From Cristatella mucedo (lineage: Eukaryota > Bryozoa > Phylactolaemata > Cristatellidae), in the NCBI GenBank assembly GCA_009760855.2, contig WPIO01000001.1:10042001-10106000 (forward strand): DNA of 64,000 nucleotides, in the 5' to 3' direction. The notes under the pieces were generated by a model. That model worked only from the letters and a program-made list of their open reading frames with translations. It had not been told where the DNA came from and made no database searches. Of this stretch, positions 12,610 through 25,439 are shown piece after piece (the first letter of the stretch is position 1; every line of letters begins with the position of its first letter). A program made the translations under genes and the position numbers.

Positions 12610-13010
12610 ATTTCCAGGTTGTCCTACTCGTGCACTGGCATGCTCACTGTTGGTGCAAAATTTGGCAGCAAGGCTTGTCTGTCTAAAACGTCGCAACTAC
12701 CACATTGCACCACTGCTCACTAATCTGCAGTGGTTGCTTATCATGAGCTGCATCGAGTTCAAATCCTGTCACTCATATTTAGGCCCCTCCATTATCTTGC
12801 TCCGGCCTACCTATCTGAACTAGTTTCACTTTCAGGCAACCCGTCGCACAGCCCGGTCGTCTGGCACCTCCCTAGCTTCAAATCCCTCGGATACCCCAAC
12901 CTTAAGTTACTATGCCACCCAACCTTGGAACTCACTGCCGACTGCTATCAAGTCATCTTCTGACTTAACGACATTAAAAAGGATGCAAAAAACTCTGCTC
13001 CACGCAGGCT
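12610..13010 (+). mobile_element. CR1/L2-type LINE fragment, RT C-terminal part
   Basis: The plus strand reads 'QNLAARLVCLKRR', 'HIAPLLTNLQW' and then a YL-rich block at about 12,780-12,960. This corresponds to the C-terminal domain of the same LINE type found at 3030-4545. There are stops and frame changes, and the element has lost its 3' tail. Confidence 0.7.
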
Positions 13011-13261
13011 TTGCTCCGTCGGAGTGAATGGTCTCCTTATGTGGTTTCGCGCTATAAACTGTGCATATCGTGACTGAGGGCAAGAGTGAAATACTTTCGT
13101 ACGGTGTTCCAGTGGACCTGCCATTTTCAAGCGAGCTCTGTCTGTCTGTGAACGATTGATTTAGTGTTATTATCCGGGGCTCCTACTAACCAGCGGTCAT
13201 GAATCCTCTGCCTGCTTCCGCAAGCTTGTCTCGGCGTGATGTTTGTTTGCTATAAATAAAT

Positions 13262-13440
13262 AAATAAATCCTAGCTTATTAAGTAGCCTCTTTTTGCATA
13301 GCGACAGAAGAGCCTTTACGGCTATCACCACCGCTTGCAGTGGCGATAAAGAATCGCCCACAGCAGGAATCGAACCCACGACCTCGGACCAAGGTCGTGA
13401 AAGCAACCGCCTTACCTAGTGTGCCATGACGGCTCACCGA
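13262..13440 (-). mobile_element. tRNA-derived SINE (family 2)
   Basis: Minus-strand copy with A-box (tcatggcacactaggtaaggc) and B-box (gtcgtgggttcgattcctgc). The family body follows (gcgattctttatcgccactg; gtgatagccgtaaaggctct), ending in a (TTTA)n stretch. It is better preserved than the copy at 3418-3581. Confidence 0.82.
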
Positions 13441-14779
13441 ATGCTTGCCTAAACATCGTATCCTGTTTTTCATTAGCTATTAGTGATTGCTTCTCTCGTA
13501 ACGAGTTGCAAAGTGACTGAAAAGAGATTATGTTCTCTTAGGGTGCTATGCAAGAAAATTGCTATTATTATCACTATTAAAGACTCTCCCAAAAACAGCG
13601 GCTTCATGTTTGTTTTCGAAAAACTGAACGTAAAAGGCCAGTTAAAAATTCAAACAGTAATCCGAAAATAATTCCGGCACCAAAACCGAACTGAACCAGC
13701 AGTGACTGCCCTACATAACTAGAAAAGCGAGAATGGTTTTCCCGCATTAAGAGCCGCAGCAATGACAGTGGTCACTGGGCCATGCAGCCCCCCCCCGCAC
13801 CACTAGTAGACTAAATGCCTAGGTGTTCTCATTCGGAGCTTTCGCATATTTCAGATTAGGCATGAGATCTTACGTTAGGCGAGCCCGCGATGTACCGTAA
13901 ATATTCAAAGTGTGCAAACTTTCAGTTTCCATGGCAAAGCTGTGAAAAGAATTTGTTAGCAAAGGTTTACATTACAAGACAAACCAAGAAATGCCGCTAC
14001 TCGTAAGGTCTCTCACCAACTGTCAGATCTCAGCCACTGAAGCAGACATTAGCTGAAATTTGGAATTTCTTTCTGATTAAAAAGCAGTGTAGTCAGCTTT
14101 TATTTTTAGTTGTCACACTGAATAAAGCTTATAAGACGGTTTGCCATAATAGATCAACAGTACAAATGTTTGGTGAGTACAAATATTTGTTTTTGCGTGC
14201 AAACAGTACAATTGCTTGTTTTCGAGGGCAACGTTTGCCTTAGTGAATGACTTCATTCGCCGTCAACAGAGTCAACGGTTCCCTCGTAAACAGGGGCTAG
14301 CGTGGTCTCGTGACTAGCACACCCTTCTAGGCCATGCAGCAGAGCCTATTTTTGGACCGTTTTGTCACCGACGACGCATCGGCCAATGATAAGGGGAGGT
14401 ACCCGGATGCATTCTTCCTATAGGGGTCGGGGGGGGGGTGTCGAATTGACCCTCGGTACGCGACCAGAACTAGCTTTCAGTTGCTCAGCTTTCTGAAGGT
14501 ACAGCCACGTTTTTGATGTCAATACGCGGAGATGGCCATTCAAAGCGAGAAATCGGAAGGCGGCTGAAGATATCCGAGGACACTGATAGAAACATTATTA
14601 GGGTACATCTAGACTGTGGTAGCACTGAGGCTCTCCCGAGCTCTGGTCACCTTCGAGAAACTTCTCCGAAGAAGAACTAGCTCCTGAAAAGCATGGCTCT
14701 AAAGCACAGGTTTTTGACTGCTAAAATGCACTGCCAGAGACGCTGCCAAGCTACCTGAATGCTCGTAAGCCAAAATATC
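13441..14779. other. non-coding with LINE tail relic and homopolymer runs
   Basis: A solo LINE/SINE tail (gcaaagtgactgaaaagaga ... ttctcttagggtgctatg) lies at about 13,510-13,565. Poly-C (13,787-13,795) and poly-G (about 14,428-14,438) runs are present. No gene is recognised. Confidence 0.5.
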
Positions 14780-15490
14780 GTGAGTAGATGGCTCAACGAA
14801 TAAGGAGTGGATGCACGGGTGGCCAAGTGCAAGCCCTTGTTGACTGTGCAGCACACACAAAAGCAAGGCTGTATTCTGCTTGCCGATACCAATATTGGAC
14901 AACTGTGCAGTTGAGCAGAGTGCTGCGAACCGACACGGCCGAATTTAATCTCTTTGGTGGCAAAAAAAGGAGAAAGTACGTTCGCCGACAAATGCATGAA
15001 GCATGCGTGATCGGTTGTCTGCGAAGGATACATGAAATTCGCTGGTGGAAGTATTGGTAAAAGGAAAAACTGTTTAACCGCCACAGCAGTGTGCTTCGGA
15101 TCGTTGTCAGGCTGCCGACAGAAATCGAGCCCACAAAGAGCGTAAGCAGATAGCAAGGCAAAATTCTGCACAATGTCGAGATTGAAATTCTGATTAATGA
15201 TTGCTTGAATATTGTGCAGAATCCCAACACCGGAAGTTGAGAAGCAACACTAAGCCCACCAACTATGGCTTTGAGCCAATAAAGGTCATGCAGTGGCCAA
15301 AGCAACACCCGGACTTGAAAACGATAAAAAATCTGTATATTGAAGTCAGACGAGCTCTAAGATTCAAGAGTTCCCTGTCGCATGAAACCCGATTAGTTCT
15401 GTGAGGTTTTGTAGGATTGCTAGGCGTCAATATTTCTAAGAACATGCCGTTAGTTTGTAGGGTCATCGCCGAGTCGATTCGGTGAAGTTG
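14780..15490 (+). mobile_element. Tc1/mariner transposase relic with an inverted internal segment
   Basis: Tc1-family transposase blocks can be read, but not all on one strand. On plus, about 14,890-15,055 gives a 'RTDTAEFNLFGGKKRRKYVRR' block corresponding to the first catalytic aspartate region. Plus 15,285-15,365 gives 'QWPKQHPDLKTIKNL', the WPxQSPDLNPIE region near the third acidic residue. The central block with the second aspartate, 'PDNDPKHTAVAVKQFF', reads on the minus strand at about 15,060-15,235. Families of this type encode the three blocks collinearly, so I infer an internal inversion after or during decay. No terminal repeats were identified. Confidence 0.72.
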
Positions 15491-16699
15491 TCAAAAGTCT
15501 TGATGATAGCACCCGATATATTAAGTGTAATTATATATTTTCTAGCTTTTCTGAAGGATAAAAACTGCTATAGTTTGGTTTGATCCAATCTAAATCTTGT
15601 GTGTTTTGAGTTAAATTATGTGCTCGCAGCAGGTGCGTAGAAACTTTGGAGGGGGGCAGTATTGTGGCCTGTTACTCAGGCACGAGATCTTCGAATTATC
15701 CAAGCATATTCCTAAGGATTTTAACCACCCACAGAGTAAATTTGAGGAAATATGACCTCTTCCTAAATAAATTTCATAAATAGAGTATGCATTATGCGTC
15801 TCTGACGTGCTGATCTGTAACAGAATCAGAAGGCAAGCTACAATTAAAGTCGGTCTATAGCAACCCTCTTCCACTCAAACTTATGTTTAAACTTTATGTT
15901 CAACTTCCATGTGCATGTTATTTATGACGTATGAAAAGTTGTTGCTCAGGTTAAAATGGACCCGCTTCATTTGTGTGTGTACTGCTTACATAGCCCTGCA
16001 ACTGACGTGTAGTTGATGTGGATTTTTGTTATTCGTGAGCCCAGCATGCCTAATGGATGCTGATAAGCCAGCCCAGATTTTGAATGTGTTTGCACAAGCT
16101 ATATGCCTTTTTTATTTGCCAATTTGAGCACGATATTGCATGCATGCAGCCAGCTGTGCATCCTTATCGCTAGTTTGCCAGGAGCTGAGTGATATGCATC
16201 GGCAGCAAGTATTCTACCTACCCGAGGATGTTTATGCCGTTATCGAGACCATTGCCAAAAAATTATGTCACTGACAGTGAGGTGTGCTTAGGATCGTTAT
16301 TCTGTTGCCAATTATCAACCACTAATCAAGAAGTCGTGTTTTCGTTACAGCATCTGTAAAGTGCCTAGAAAGAGATTGAGTTTTCTGGGGGCGCCATAAC
16401 AAATATGCTGTTAGTATTATTATTGTAAATGCTCTTGAAGCCGTTTATTCCAAATAAGATACAAGAGCGTTTTCCTAGACCATTTCTCTGTTGTAACCCA
16501 CAGATTTCCGGTTAGCTTTAGTTTTAGCTGTACAAATAGTTCTTCATTAGTCCAGCAGTTCCGACAAGTCTAATAGGGTTCTTTACCTTCAATCTTGCGT
16601 TAACGCATTTGAATCTATTGCTTTCATATGGATTTGCAATTTCTAGATAGGCTGTTCGTGCATTTTGTCTTCATGGAACATTTATTTAATTTTCCATTA
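15491..16699. other. non-coding with a solo LINE tail
   Basis: A LINE 3'-tail copy (tctgtaaagtgcctagaaag ... ctgggggcgccat, then ATT repeats) is at about 16,350-16,428 on plus. No gene is recognised. Confidence 0.5.
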
Positions 16700-17330
16700 A
16701 TACCGAATATCACGATGATAATAATGATAATAATACATTTATATAGCGCCCTCAGAGAACTGAATCTCTCTCTAGGTACTTTACAGATGCTGCATATAAA
16801 GCATAACTAAAGGGTTTGATGACAACATCCGCAAGAAGTACGCATAGCGTAAGCAGGTACGTGATACGAAGGACGAATCAAAAAGACACTCCAAATGCTG
16901 TAATAAACATCTGCGTTTTCAGCTTCTTTTAAATGTCGTCATGTCAGGGGACGTTTTGACGTTCGTCGGTAGTGAGTTCCAGGCTTTGGGTGCATAGTAA
17001 CTAAAGGCATGATCTCCAACGGTTTTGAGGCTTGTATGAGGTATGGCTAAAAGATTCGATTCAGAACAGTAAGTTGTACGATTCTTCGCCTGGTGGGGGA
17101 GTAGTTCGATAAGTAGGCTGGAGCCAGAGAATGGAGGGACCTAAAAGTAAGGGACAGAACCTTGAAGTCTACACGCTGCTTGATTGGGAGCCAGTGCAGG
17201 TCGGCGAGAAGTGGTGTGATGTGGCAACTACGACGCTCACGACCAACGTGCTTAGCTGCAGAGAGATAGTAGATGCACCTTCTTCCCAATTCCGACGGGT
17301 GGACAGTGTTGGAACACCAGTACAGAGTCC
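16700..17330 (-). mobile_element. CR1/L2-type LINE fragment with 3' tail
   Basis: Minus-strand copy. The 3' tail with (ATT)n is at about 16,705-16,795 (tatagcgccctcagagaact on plus). Upstream, the RT C-terminal region reads 'HITPLLADLHWLPIKQRVDF' near 17,180-17,230. It aligns with 49,003-50,176 along much of its length, apart from an internal deletion. Confidence 0.82.
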
Positions 17331-20300
17331 CCATACGAACCTAAATGCGTCCGTCGATATATACTGTATACAGTGCATATACTATACAGGCTCATTTGGA
17401 TTCATGTATACGCCGCTGTGTGACTTGAACGTTGAGTGGGGGTTTGTGCTTGCTTCGGCTAATTAACCACAAGCCTCCGCAGCTTCTTTAGCAAAGAGGA
17501 CCTGTGACAGAGGTTCTTTATTTAAAGGCTAATCTACGGGTGACTTAGCACCAATTCTATATGCTTTAGGGCTTTTTAGGTTTTTTTCTTTTTCGTAGCA
17601 ATCCAGCCTATAGTATAATCTTTAACTAGACATCGCGATCATTTGTAGCTAATGCTGGGCGAGTATCAAACGTATTGACTGGCAATAGAATCAGTCTTCC
17701 GAGTTAACGCTTATACACGTCAGGCAGTAATAAAAGAGAACAACCCTGGTCGGACACTCAACGACCTCCATTTTAGATCTCGAGGCTTCTGACTCCAGCA
17801 TTCTCCTTAGATTTCCTAAAAGCGGAGCTCTTTTTTCGACTACCTCTTTCTGACTAGGATTCAGAAAACCAGGAACTCGTTTTTGTCTTTTCTCTTTAAG
17901 GAAATCGCCAATCTGGAAACTAGAACTTTTTGCCAGATAGGTGTTCAGATAGTCAATAGCCGCAGCTGATCCGGGGCATTTGCATAGATAAATACAGTTG
18001 GGAGTTGCTGTCGTAGAATTAAAATAGCCAAGGCCGAAGACCTTAATGACCTTCTCAAGAAGTGCTGTGTATATAGACAACGGCGAGGGATCAAGAACCG
18101 ACCGTTATAGAACTTGGCACGTTGAGGATCTGCTGGGCAATAACCAATCGCTAACGACATGTACAATAAGGGCTGTATAGATATGATTCAAACGCTATCG
18201 GAGCTCGATTGACCCAAACGACCGTTGAGTTTAATCTCGTTGTAAGAATGAAATGCTGTGAATTATGGCGACGAAAACGGCCGATAGGTCGAGCAGGACT
18301 AAAATAATTATGTTCTCGCTGTCATTCTCACTGAAAGCCGCTTAGGCTGCGGTTTTGCTATAAAAAACTCGCCTGCGAACCATGCACTTAGTCCTTATGG
18401 CTTTGTGGACTTGCATATGGAGGTAATATTAAATTACATTATATTCTGCCCAGGGAGTCATTACTCACCCGAGAAATATTAATCGCTGCAAACTGGACTC
18501 TGATCGCAACCATCAGTCGATGCTGCAATAAGTTTCCTAACGAGCCTGGGCCTGTCCTGTCTGCACCACGACGACTCACCGATTTGCTCAATCGCGAGAT
18601 CTCCTCAAGTTCATTGCAAGCTTGGCTCGAGCTTGCTGCCACATCGCACTCGAAAAGGCCCATCAGAACACCAGTATAACCAGTTCCGATATTCAAACTG
18701 GCGCCATCCGGTTGCTCACCTCATTTGTAAGCGTCTCGAGGACAAGCAAGGCGACGCTTACTATTGCATTGTAGCAGACAAGACGACGATTCGAGCAAGA
18801 ATGTGCAGCTTGCTTTTGTGAAGTTCTTAGTTCAGGTTATGACCGGCGTGCTGTTCGAGCTACTCGTTGACCTGAAACTCGTGATAATCGTCTGCACCTA
18901 TACTAAGTGCACTGCTTTCGTTGATATTTGGATAAACCATCGTTTTCCAACTGCTAATTGTCAAGGAGGGCCTTGATAGTTCGGCCGATCTGAGCGATGA
19001 AATTAATGGTCAGTAAGCCTTGATCAACCAACTGAACGAGTTGGCCTTAAAGGCATTGTTGGGCTCGTAAGCCCCAGTTACCCCTGGTTGCACCCTGCAC
19101 GAGTGTTGCCTCGATGTTGCAGTCTTCTTCGAATCGGTCAGTGAGATAATCGACGTCGCGACGGCTTCACATGCTTATTTTTCATGTATACTTTTGCATG
19201 ATTCAGTGCATGTTACTAGCCAGGGGTCGCACTAACTGGTAGCTATTAGTATCTTCATGTTTGCTTTAGCATGGTGGCCTAAGCAGGTTACTTTTTTGTT
19301 TTTGCCAGGTTTATACAATGCATGACACTATTCCCATGGATATTGATTATCTTGTAGCAATTTATAGAGCACCCGGATCGAGATTAACTTCTCTTAGGGT
19401 GCTACTCAAACGACCTATTATTGTTATAAACATGACTTTGACTGCTTCTATCGATAACGGTATAATCGATTAGTCCTATGTCACTGAACCCGAAATTATT
19501 TGTATGTTTCTTAGAGGTTTCTTGTCCGTTTTACCCAACTTCAAGTTCAACAGACGTGATACTTAGAATTTAAGAACTTTTGAATCACGAGACTAATATT
19601 AATTTCCGCTGTTTGCACTTTTTATGATATGACATCATTACTATTTTTGAATTGTCTGGAATTTCCACGGGGGAACTGCATCTGTAATCACAGCCACTTT
19701 TCATGTTAATCTTGTTATTGTTTTTCATTATTAGACTATTTTTTCTCAAGCCTTTGGTGTCCCTGCATTTTAAAATTGTGGTTCAATAAGCAAAATAGTA
19801 TAGTCACAAGGTTATTAGAAAGATGCATCAAGACAGATGTTAGCATTCACAGTACAGCATTCAATAATCTGGATTAGCTGCAGACCGTAGTCTGCGGGAC
19901 AGGCCTGGAGTGCTAAACCTTTTCCGTAACGCGATTTGTATGCAACATCTGTGTACCTGTGTTTCTGGGCTGACTTGAAATATCGACGATGATAATAGTA
20001 TAATCACCTTTCGCACTAGACTACTCTTGCTGGAAAACCACGACATCTGTAGACTAGCAAGCTCATTTCGAGACAACTTTCGATTACCTCGCGACAGCCA
20101 CAAGTCCTACAGATGATTGTCTATGATTACTCTGCATTTTCAAATTAGATAGTATAGTTCTTGTAGGGGTTCGCTGCCGCCTTGCCCCCTTGTCTCTCTG
20201 CTTGCTGCGTCATGTGCTTAGGCAAGTCGTTTGCCGAATTTCGTGCGCACTTCAAGATTTGGAGCTACAGCCGCATACAATCGAATCTACACTCTACATT

Positions 20301-20911
20301 TGGATCAGCAGTTCCAGATGGTAGCCAGAAAATTAATTAGTTTCATGAGAATTTCTTATTCTTGCCTACCTGTCTGGTTGCGTTTCTTTTTTTGATAAAT
20401 TGTCAACCATATATTTTCAATCAAATCTACCGTGCAGATGCAGGCTTCTGTTGGTAAGATGATTAATAGGAACTTGAGAGCGTCTACGGCCAATTATTTG
20501 CATATGATTAAGTCTGATGTATTTAATGCATGCTGATAGAGTCCGTGTGAAGAATTGGCCTGTGAAATATGCAATGATTGGGTCGTGACATGGGGATGCA
20601 CTATTATTTTTGTGAGTTCACGTTCTTCTGCACACATCCCTGCGGAAGGTATAAAACTCAGTACAGCTATCGGCATCAGTTGCTCAATTTAACTAATATT
20701 GCAAAGTAATGTGCCCATTCCGATCGCAATTGCTAATTGACATGCTTAAGGTTTATTCTGATCTCACAGATGAAAATAATTGTTAAGATATCCTATATAA
20801 TGAATTACCTCAAATGTGTTAAAAAATAAGGCAACCTGTAGAGCCTGCGGATTGTATGATTTCACGCGAACTCAGGGCTAAGTAAATTAAAGCCTGTCCA
20901 ATAATAAAAAA
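17331..20911. other. intergenic/intron, no gene recognised
   Basis: A decayed LINE-like tail (tagagcacccggatcgagat ... cttagggtgctactc) lies at about 19,365-19,412. A 129-codon minus-strand ORF at 17,691-18,080 has no family features I recognise and no splice-site support. The rest is AT-rich, unassigned DNA. Confidence 0.4.
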
Positions 20912-21200
20912 TGTAGTTCGAGTGTATGCCGGCTCCTCTGATGAGCCTGTGATGTGGCATGGACTCCGGCCGGTTACCCACTGGTGGCCAGATGATGGAT
21001 TCACCATCAGGGTCGGCCGGTGCACAGTTGTGGTCCTCGATGAATCGTTGGGGTCAACCAGGGGACTGGAACAGAAGAGGAGAGGAGAGGAGAGTGGGAG
21101 AAGGGGGCGAAGGGAGACGTGCGTCCTTCGGCTCCGTGCGTCTTGGAATAAACTGTTGGTGTTGGTTCTGGGCCAGCGTTCTATATGCCGAACCACAAGT
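20912..21200 (+). repeat. 5' LTR
   Basis: Shares with 22,430-22,655 the start TGTAGTTCGAGTG, the block 'ctcctctgatgagcctgtga', and the polyadenylation-type segment 'aataaactgttgg'. It is longer than the 3' LTR because of an insertion at about 20,995-21,060. Its 3' end is approximate. Confidence 0.78.
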
Positions 21201-21700
21201 TATTTCGTGGGATGGAGCCGATGACGCCCTTGGAGATGTCTTGTGCAGCGTCCCAAGGCTTCGATGGCTTTGGAGACTTCGTTGGCTGGCTGCTGAACTT
21301 CGAGAGGGAGATTAAGAAAAGTGGCTACGAACCGAGTGAGTGCCACTTGTTTTGCTCCTGGCGATGCAAGGCTTCACGTGTGCCTTGAGTCTTCCGCAGG
21401 CAGTGCAGTATGACTATGCCAAGCTTCGTGAGACCCTAGTGAGGGCATTCACCTCGCCGGCCGGTAGAGCGCGATTGCTGCACGCTCATCGGGTAAAGGC
21501 TGGTCGGACTGAGAGGGCCGACAGGAGCGACCGGAAGCGGCAGCAGCGATCACTGACTGTGTGCCGGGCGAAAGAGGTTTGCCAGGCTGCCACGAGCTCG
21601 AGGCAGGCAACGGCTCTGAAAGCTCTCAAAGCAGCGCGACGGTTTGTCAGGCTGCGATGGTGTTCCACGAAGCAATGACGTTGTGCGAGGCAACGGTCAG
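21190..21700 (+). pseudogene. gag-like remnant of the LTR element
   Basis: Two overlapping frames carry gag-like sequence. One begins 'MEPMTPLEMSCAASQGFDGF' just after the 5' LTR. The other contains 'YDYAKLRETLVRAF' near 21,410, like the capsid region of metazoan Ty3/gypsy gag proteins. A frameshift separates them at about 21,340-21,390. Downstream to about 22,300 is GC-rich sequence with imperfect tandem repeats and no recognisable domain. Confidence 0.55.
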
Positions 21701-22429
21701 CGGTGTGGCTGAGGCGACGGAGAGTGAGACGGTGCACGGAGAGGCGGCGGTGTCCGCTTGGAAGGCGGAGGCGTCCGCGTGGAAGGTGGCGGCGTCCGCG
21801 ACAGTCGGCGGCATCCGTGACAGAGTCGGCGGCGTCCGTGACAGAGTCGGCGGCGTCAGCCAGAGAGGCAATGGCCGGCGATGCAGCGAAAGCCATGAAG
21901 GTGAAGTTAGCCTGCGACCAGCCGGTGGGCTGTGACGCGGCGCAGGCCAGAGAGTCTGTGCAGCACGGGGAGTCCCCTCGGGACGGAGAGATTGCAAGCT
22001 GGAGAGGCTGTCCAGCAGGGAGAATCTGTGTAGGCCGTAGAGACTGTGCAGGCTGGAGAGACTGCTCAGGTTGGAGAGGGTACGCAGGACGGAGAAGCAG
22101 CTGCGTATGTCAGAGACCCGGCGGCAGAATCGGCAGAAGCAGATGGAGCGACGGCAGCCGATGTCTGCAAAACGGTGGCTGTGGACGTCAGCTTTGTGAC
22201 GATGGCCGGTGGCTCACGTTGCCGGCTGATCGCGAAAGGCCGTGCACCAGCGCGCCTCCTGCGAGCCGTAAGGTAGCCTGTGGGGTCAGCTATTGATGTT
22301 AGCTGCTATGCGGCGGATGTGTAGTGTCTAGTTTGTATCGTTTGTAGATAGGCTCGTTCATTGCTGCCCTGTACATTGCAGCCACTTGTGTGGTTGCAGG
22401 AGACTTGTGACCTTAAGGTCAAGGGGGCG

Positions 22430-22655
22430 TGTAGTTCGAGTGTATGCCGGCTCCTCTGATGAGCCTGTGATGTGGCATGGACACAGGCCGGTAACCCGCT
22501 GGTGGCCAGATGGTGGACTGGAGCAGTGGAGGAGAAGAGAGTCGAGTGGAAGAAAGGGGCGAAGGGAGCGGTGCGTCCTTTGGCTCCGTGCCTTGTGCAA
22601 TAAACTGTTGGCGTTGTTCATCAGCTGGCAGTCATGATGTGCGAATCAAACTACA
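22430..22655 (+). repeat. 3' LTR
   Basis: Matches the 5' LTR start and polyadenylation region and ends in the inverted ACTACA. It is about 226 bp and lacks the segment that lengthens the 5' copy. Divergence between the two LTRs implies an old insertion. Confidence 0.8.
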
Positions 22656-25277
22656 AAAAAGATCTCGCAGCTCGTTCTAAGCTAAGATGATGAATCATTT
22701 TCTGGTTAATACGACCGCCACTGATGAGGTTCGGGAGCTTCGCTGGTTTGAAATGATGCAGAATGGTTTGTTAAGTTTTACTTTCGGTAAGGGGCAATAG
22801 ATAAGGAATAGTATAACCTAAGTTGTACACCACCTCTTTTAATTAGCATCCCTCAAACAAAAGTTATTGCTTTCCACAAAGAAGAATGACATCCCTCGAT
22901 AGTTCCGTTATGATCACAATGCATCAATACCAAGTCACTCTCTGTCCTCGGGCAGGTGCAAGGAGGTATTTTGCAAGCATTACCAAATATCTTTTATTGG
23001 CACACAGTGCGAATTAGAAAGGGTATAAGGAAGCACTACTCTCAGTTAACCTATTTATAGAACCTCACTTAGGCTGCTACATTACCGTTAGCTGAGATAA
23101 TGTGCAGGTCAGACTAATTCTGGTATTTTTAGTAACCACTACTCAGCAACCGCGTGTCATCGGGATCTCAATGCGATACTGGGTAACCACGGTGGTTAAA
23201 TTTGGACGTCCACTCGAGCAAGCCTCAGCTTCCCTGGCGAAGCTGGGGTCATACTTATTGCGCCTTTCTGGGGCTACGGCGGCGACCGTTGGGCAAGCAA
23301 GCGCGTTGGCAACTCCCGGTGGACGGTTGCTGAGGCATAGCCGAAACAAGCACTGCCTCCAACGGGGCCTAACGGCCGCCGTTTATTTGGTCTGGCATTT
23401 CCATGAGCTACCTCTCTGCCCCGTAAGTAAGTCATGTAGCCAAAGACACGCTGGGTCTGTCGCCCCTATCGAATAAGCTTCGCTGGTCTCCAGCAAGCTA
23501 TACCACGCCTGATGATGATATTCCGTTGTCGGTACTGCGTTTTAGATGCCATTTGAAGCAACGGCTAATACTATAAGGATTACCTCGAAATTTCTTCCAT
23601 TTAATTCTAACTAAGCTATCAATACCTGATACTTTCTGGCTTATGTGTCATCATAGTATAGCTGTTTCACGTTTCTGCTGTCCTACATTCCATATTTGCT
23701 TTCACTCTCTCATAAGAATATGTCTGAATTGAGCTAGTTGCATCGCTTCAACTTGCTCTTCCTTCAACTTGCTCCAAAAAAACATAGCATGACAAGAAAA
23801 ATTAGGCGACTGACCATGGCAGCGCGTGTTGGCAGAAGAAGAAACTTTTAAGGCATCGGCGACAACGTTTATTTGCATACTGTCTCATACTCAGCCTTAA
23901 CTTTCTTACCGGGAGAAGAAAAGTCAAATTACATACAATTACCTAATAATAGGTACGTGCAAGCAGTCCTATAAGGACTGAACGAGACAAGACATGGAAA
24001 TGTAGGTGCCGAGCAAATGATCTGACCAGGGACATGCGGTCTATCGAAAGTCGAAGCGCTTCACGCAAGTGAAGGGTAGCAGCAAAGACAGCCAGCACCG
24101 CAGATACCACATTTAAAGCTTTCAGTGGCTGGATTGCAAGAGCATAGCTTGGAATAATAATCACCATTCGATTGGCTTCTTTGCACTTAGAATACTTCAT
24201 TCGAGACGACTTATCCGTATGAACCCCGTTTCAGCCAAACTACTCTCATTTCAAAAGTAATTAAATAAATATTTTTTCAAATGTTCAGATATCGAAAGAG
24301 CTGTAAAGAATTTTTGAGTCGGTTTGACAGCCCATTATAGCCATTATAGACTAAAAGAAATATGATATCCTGAGGGTAAGAGAAAGGAAATTTGTTTCTT
24401 CCTCTCTTACTGTTATTTTCATATCTTATGTACCTCTTTCTTCGTCTACGCAATTTCCAAAGCACCTGCTGGAGGAAACAGCCTGGCATTCAAGTGTGGA
24501 AAGGCGAAATCTTTAAACTACAAGCTTCTGCCCGGTTTGCAGTTGCTTCCAAGGCCTTTTTATAGTACTAGTGAGATGTGAAAAATATCAATCGGAGAAT
24601 AGCCAATCTGTTGCACTGTTCGGGAAAATCCTTGGTCGATAGGCAGGCGGGCCTGTGGGCAAACCCTGTCTTTGCGCTTCCTCCGCCAGGCACAAATGAG
24701 AGGCAGGGCACTAACTATAACTAGCGAGGGCCTCTAGACAAATGGGCTTTACAGTACATTGCACTACATGCTTCTAGTGATAAAAGTACAATCACTTAGA
24801 GAAAAAAGTAGCTTATAAGTATGATCAACTCCACAAAAGCAGGAAAAAAACATTGGTTGTGCATTGCTTACAGTATTTCAACCTGTCCGCACTCACCAAA
24901 ACAGCTCTTTACTACGTACTTTGAAGAGTCGCTAAGCTGAGCCGTCAAGGGAAGCCCATCAAAGAGGAGGGCAGACGCAATAGTCGCTTTGTATCTATAA
25001 CCCTGACTGTTATACGGAACAGAGAGATTCGTTCTTTACGCTTAATTGTGTTGCTGCATCATTTGTTACTCAAAATCAATATAGTTGGCTCACGATATTT
25101 TTGCGGGAAAACATGAAAAACTTGAAGCAACGCATTTTTAAAACCTAAGCTGTAAACGCAAAACATTTGGATAAAAATCCCAGCATTGATTGCATTTGAG
25201 ATGGCCTGCGTCCCTTGTGCCAAGCTCCCATATAGTAGGCTGTGCAGGAAAGGAAACGATCTCTTAGCCGCACTTGT
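22656..25277. other. intergenic/intron, no gene recognised
   Basis: A 124-codon plus-strand ORF at 23,102-23,476 has no recognisable family. Sequence just after it (about 23,460-23,570) faintly resembles the C-terminal end of a LINE RT. No other element was identified. Confidence 0.4.
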
Positions 25278-25425
25278 TTGGCCCAGCGTTTAAGATACTG
25301 GTCTTTGATAATCAAGGTGCTCGCCTGTGAAGACCAAGGTCTTGGCTCGAACTCTTCGGAATATGTAAGGCGCATGGATAGAGATTCAGTTCTCGTAGGA
25401 CGCTGTACAAAGGAGTTTTACTTAT
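25278..25425 (+). mobile_element. tRNA-derived SINE (family 1)
   Basis: Copy with 'tcaaggtgctcgcctgtgaa' (A-box side), 'ggtcttggctcgaactctt' (B-box side), and the tail 'atgtaaggcgcatggataga ... aggacgctgtacaaaggag', ending in an AT-rich stretch. Confidence 0.75.
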
Positions 25426-25439
25426 TTACTAAGCACTGA

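Larger units (their letters stand above)
20912..22655 (+). mobile_element. short non-autonomous Ty3/gypsy-like LTR retrotransposon
   Basis: Two long terminal repeats begin TGTAGTTCGAGTGTATGCCG; the 3' copy ends ...CAAACTACA, giving TGTAGT...ACTACA inverted ends. AAAAA flanks both sides (20,907-20,911 and 22,656-22,660), consistent with a 5-bp target duplication although the motif is simple. A purine-rich stretch (aaggtcaagggggcg) precedes the 3' LTR, as expected of a polypurine tract. The interior of about 1.2 kb keeps only gag-like coding sequence. No protease, RT or integrase is present, so it depended on a full-length relative. Confidence 0.82.

Noticed and set aside
17691-18080. 129-codon minus-strand ORF
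   Set aside because: No family match that I recognise and no neighbouring exon in phase. Kept only as unassigned sequence.
21486-22296. Long GC-rich ORFs on both strands inside the LTR element
   Set aside because: They overlap on opposite strands in GC-rich tandem-repeat sequence. Only the gag-like frame upstream has recognisable content.
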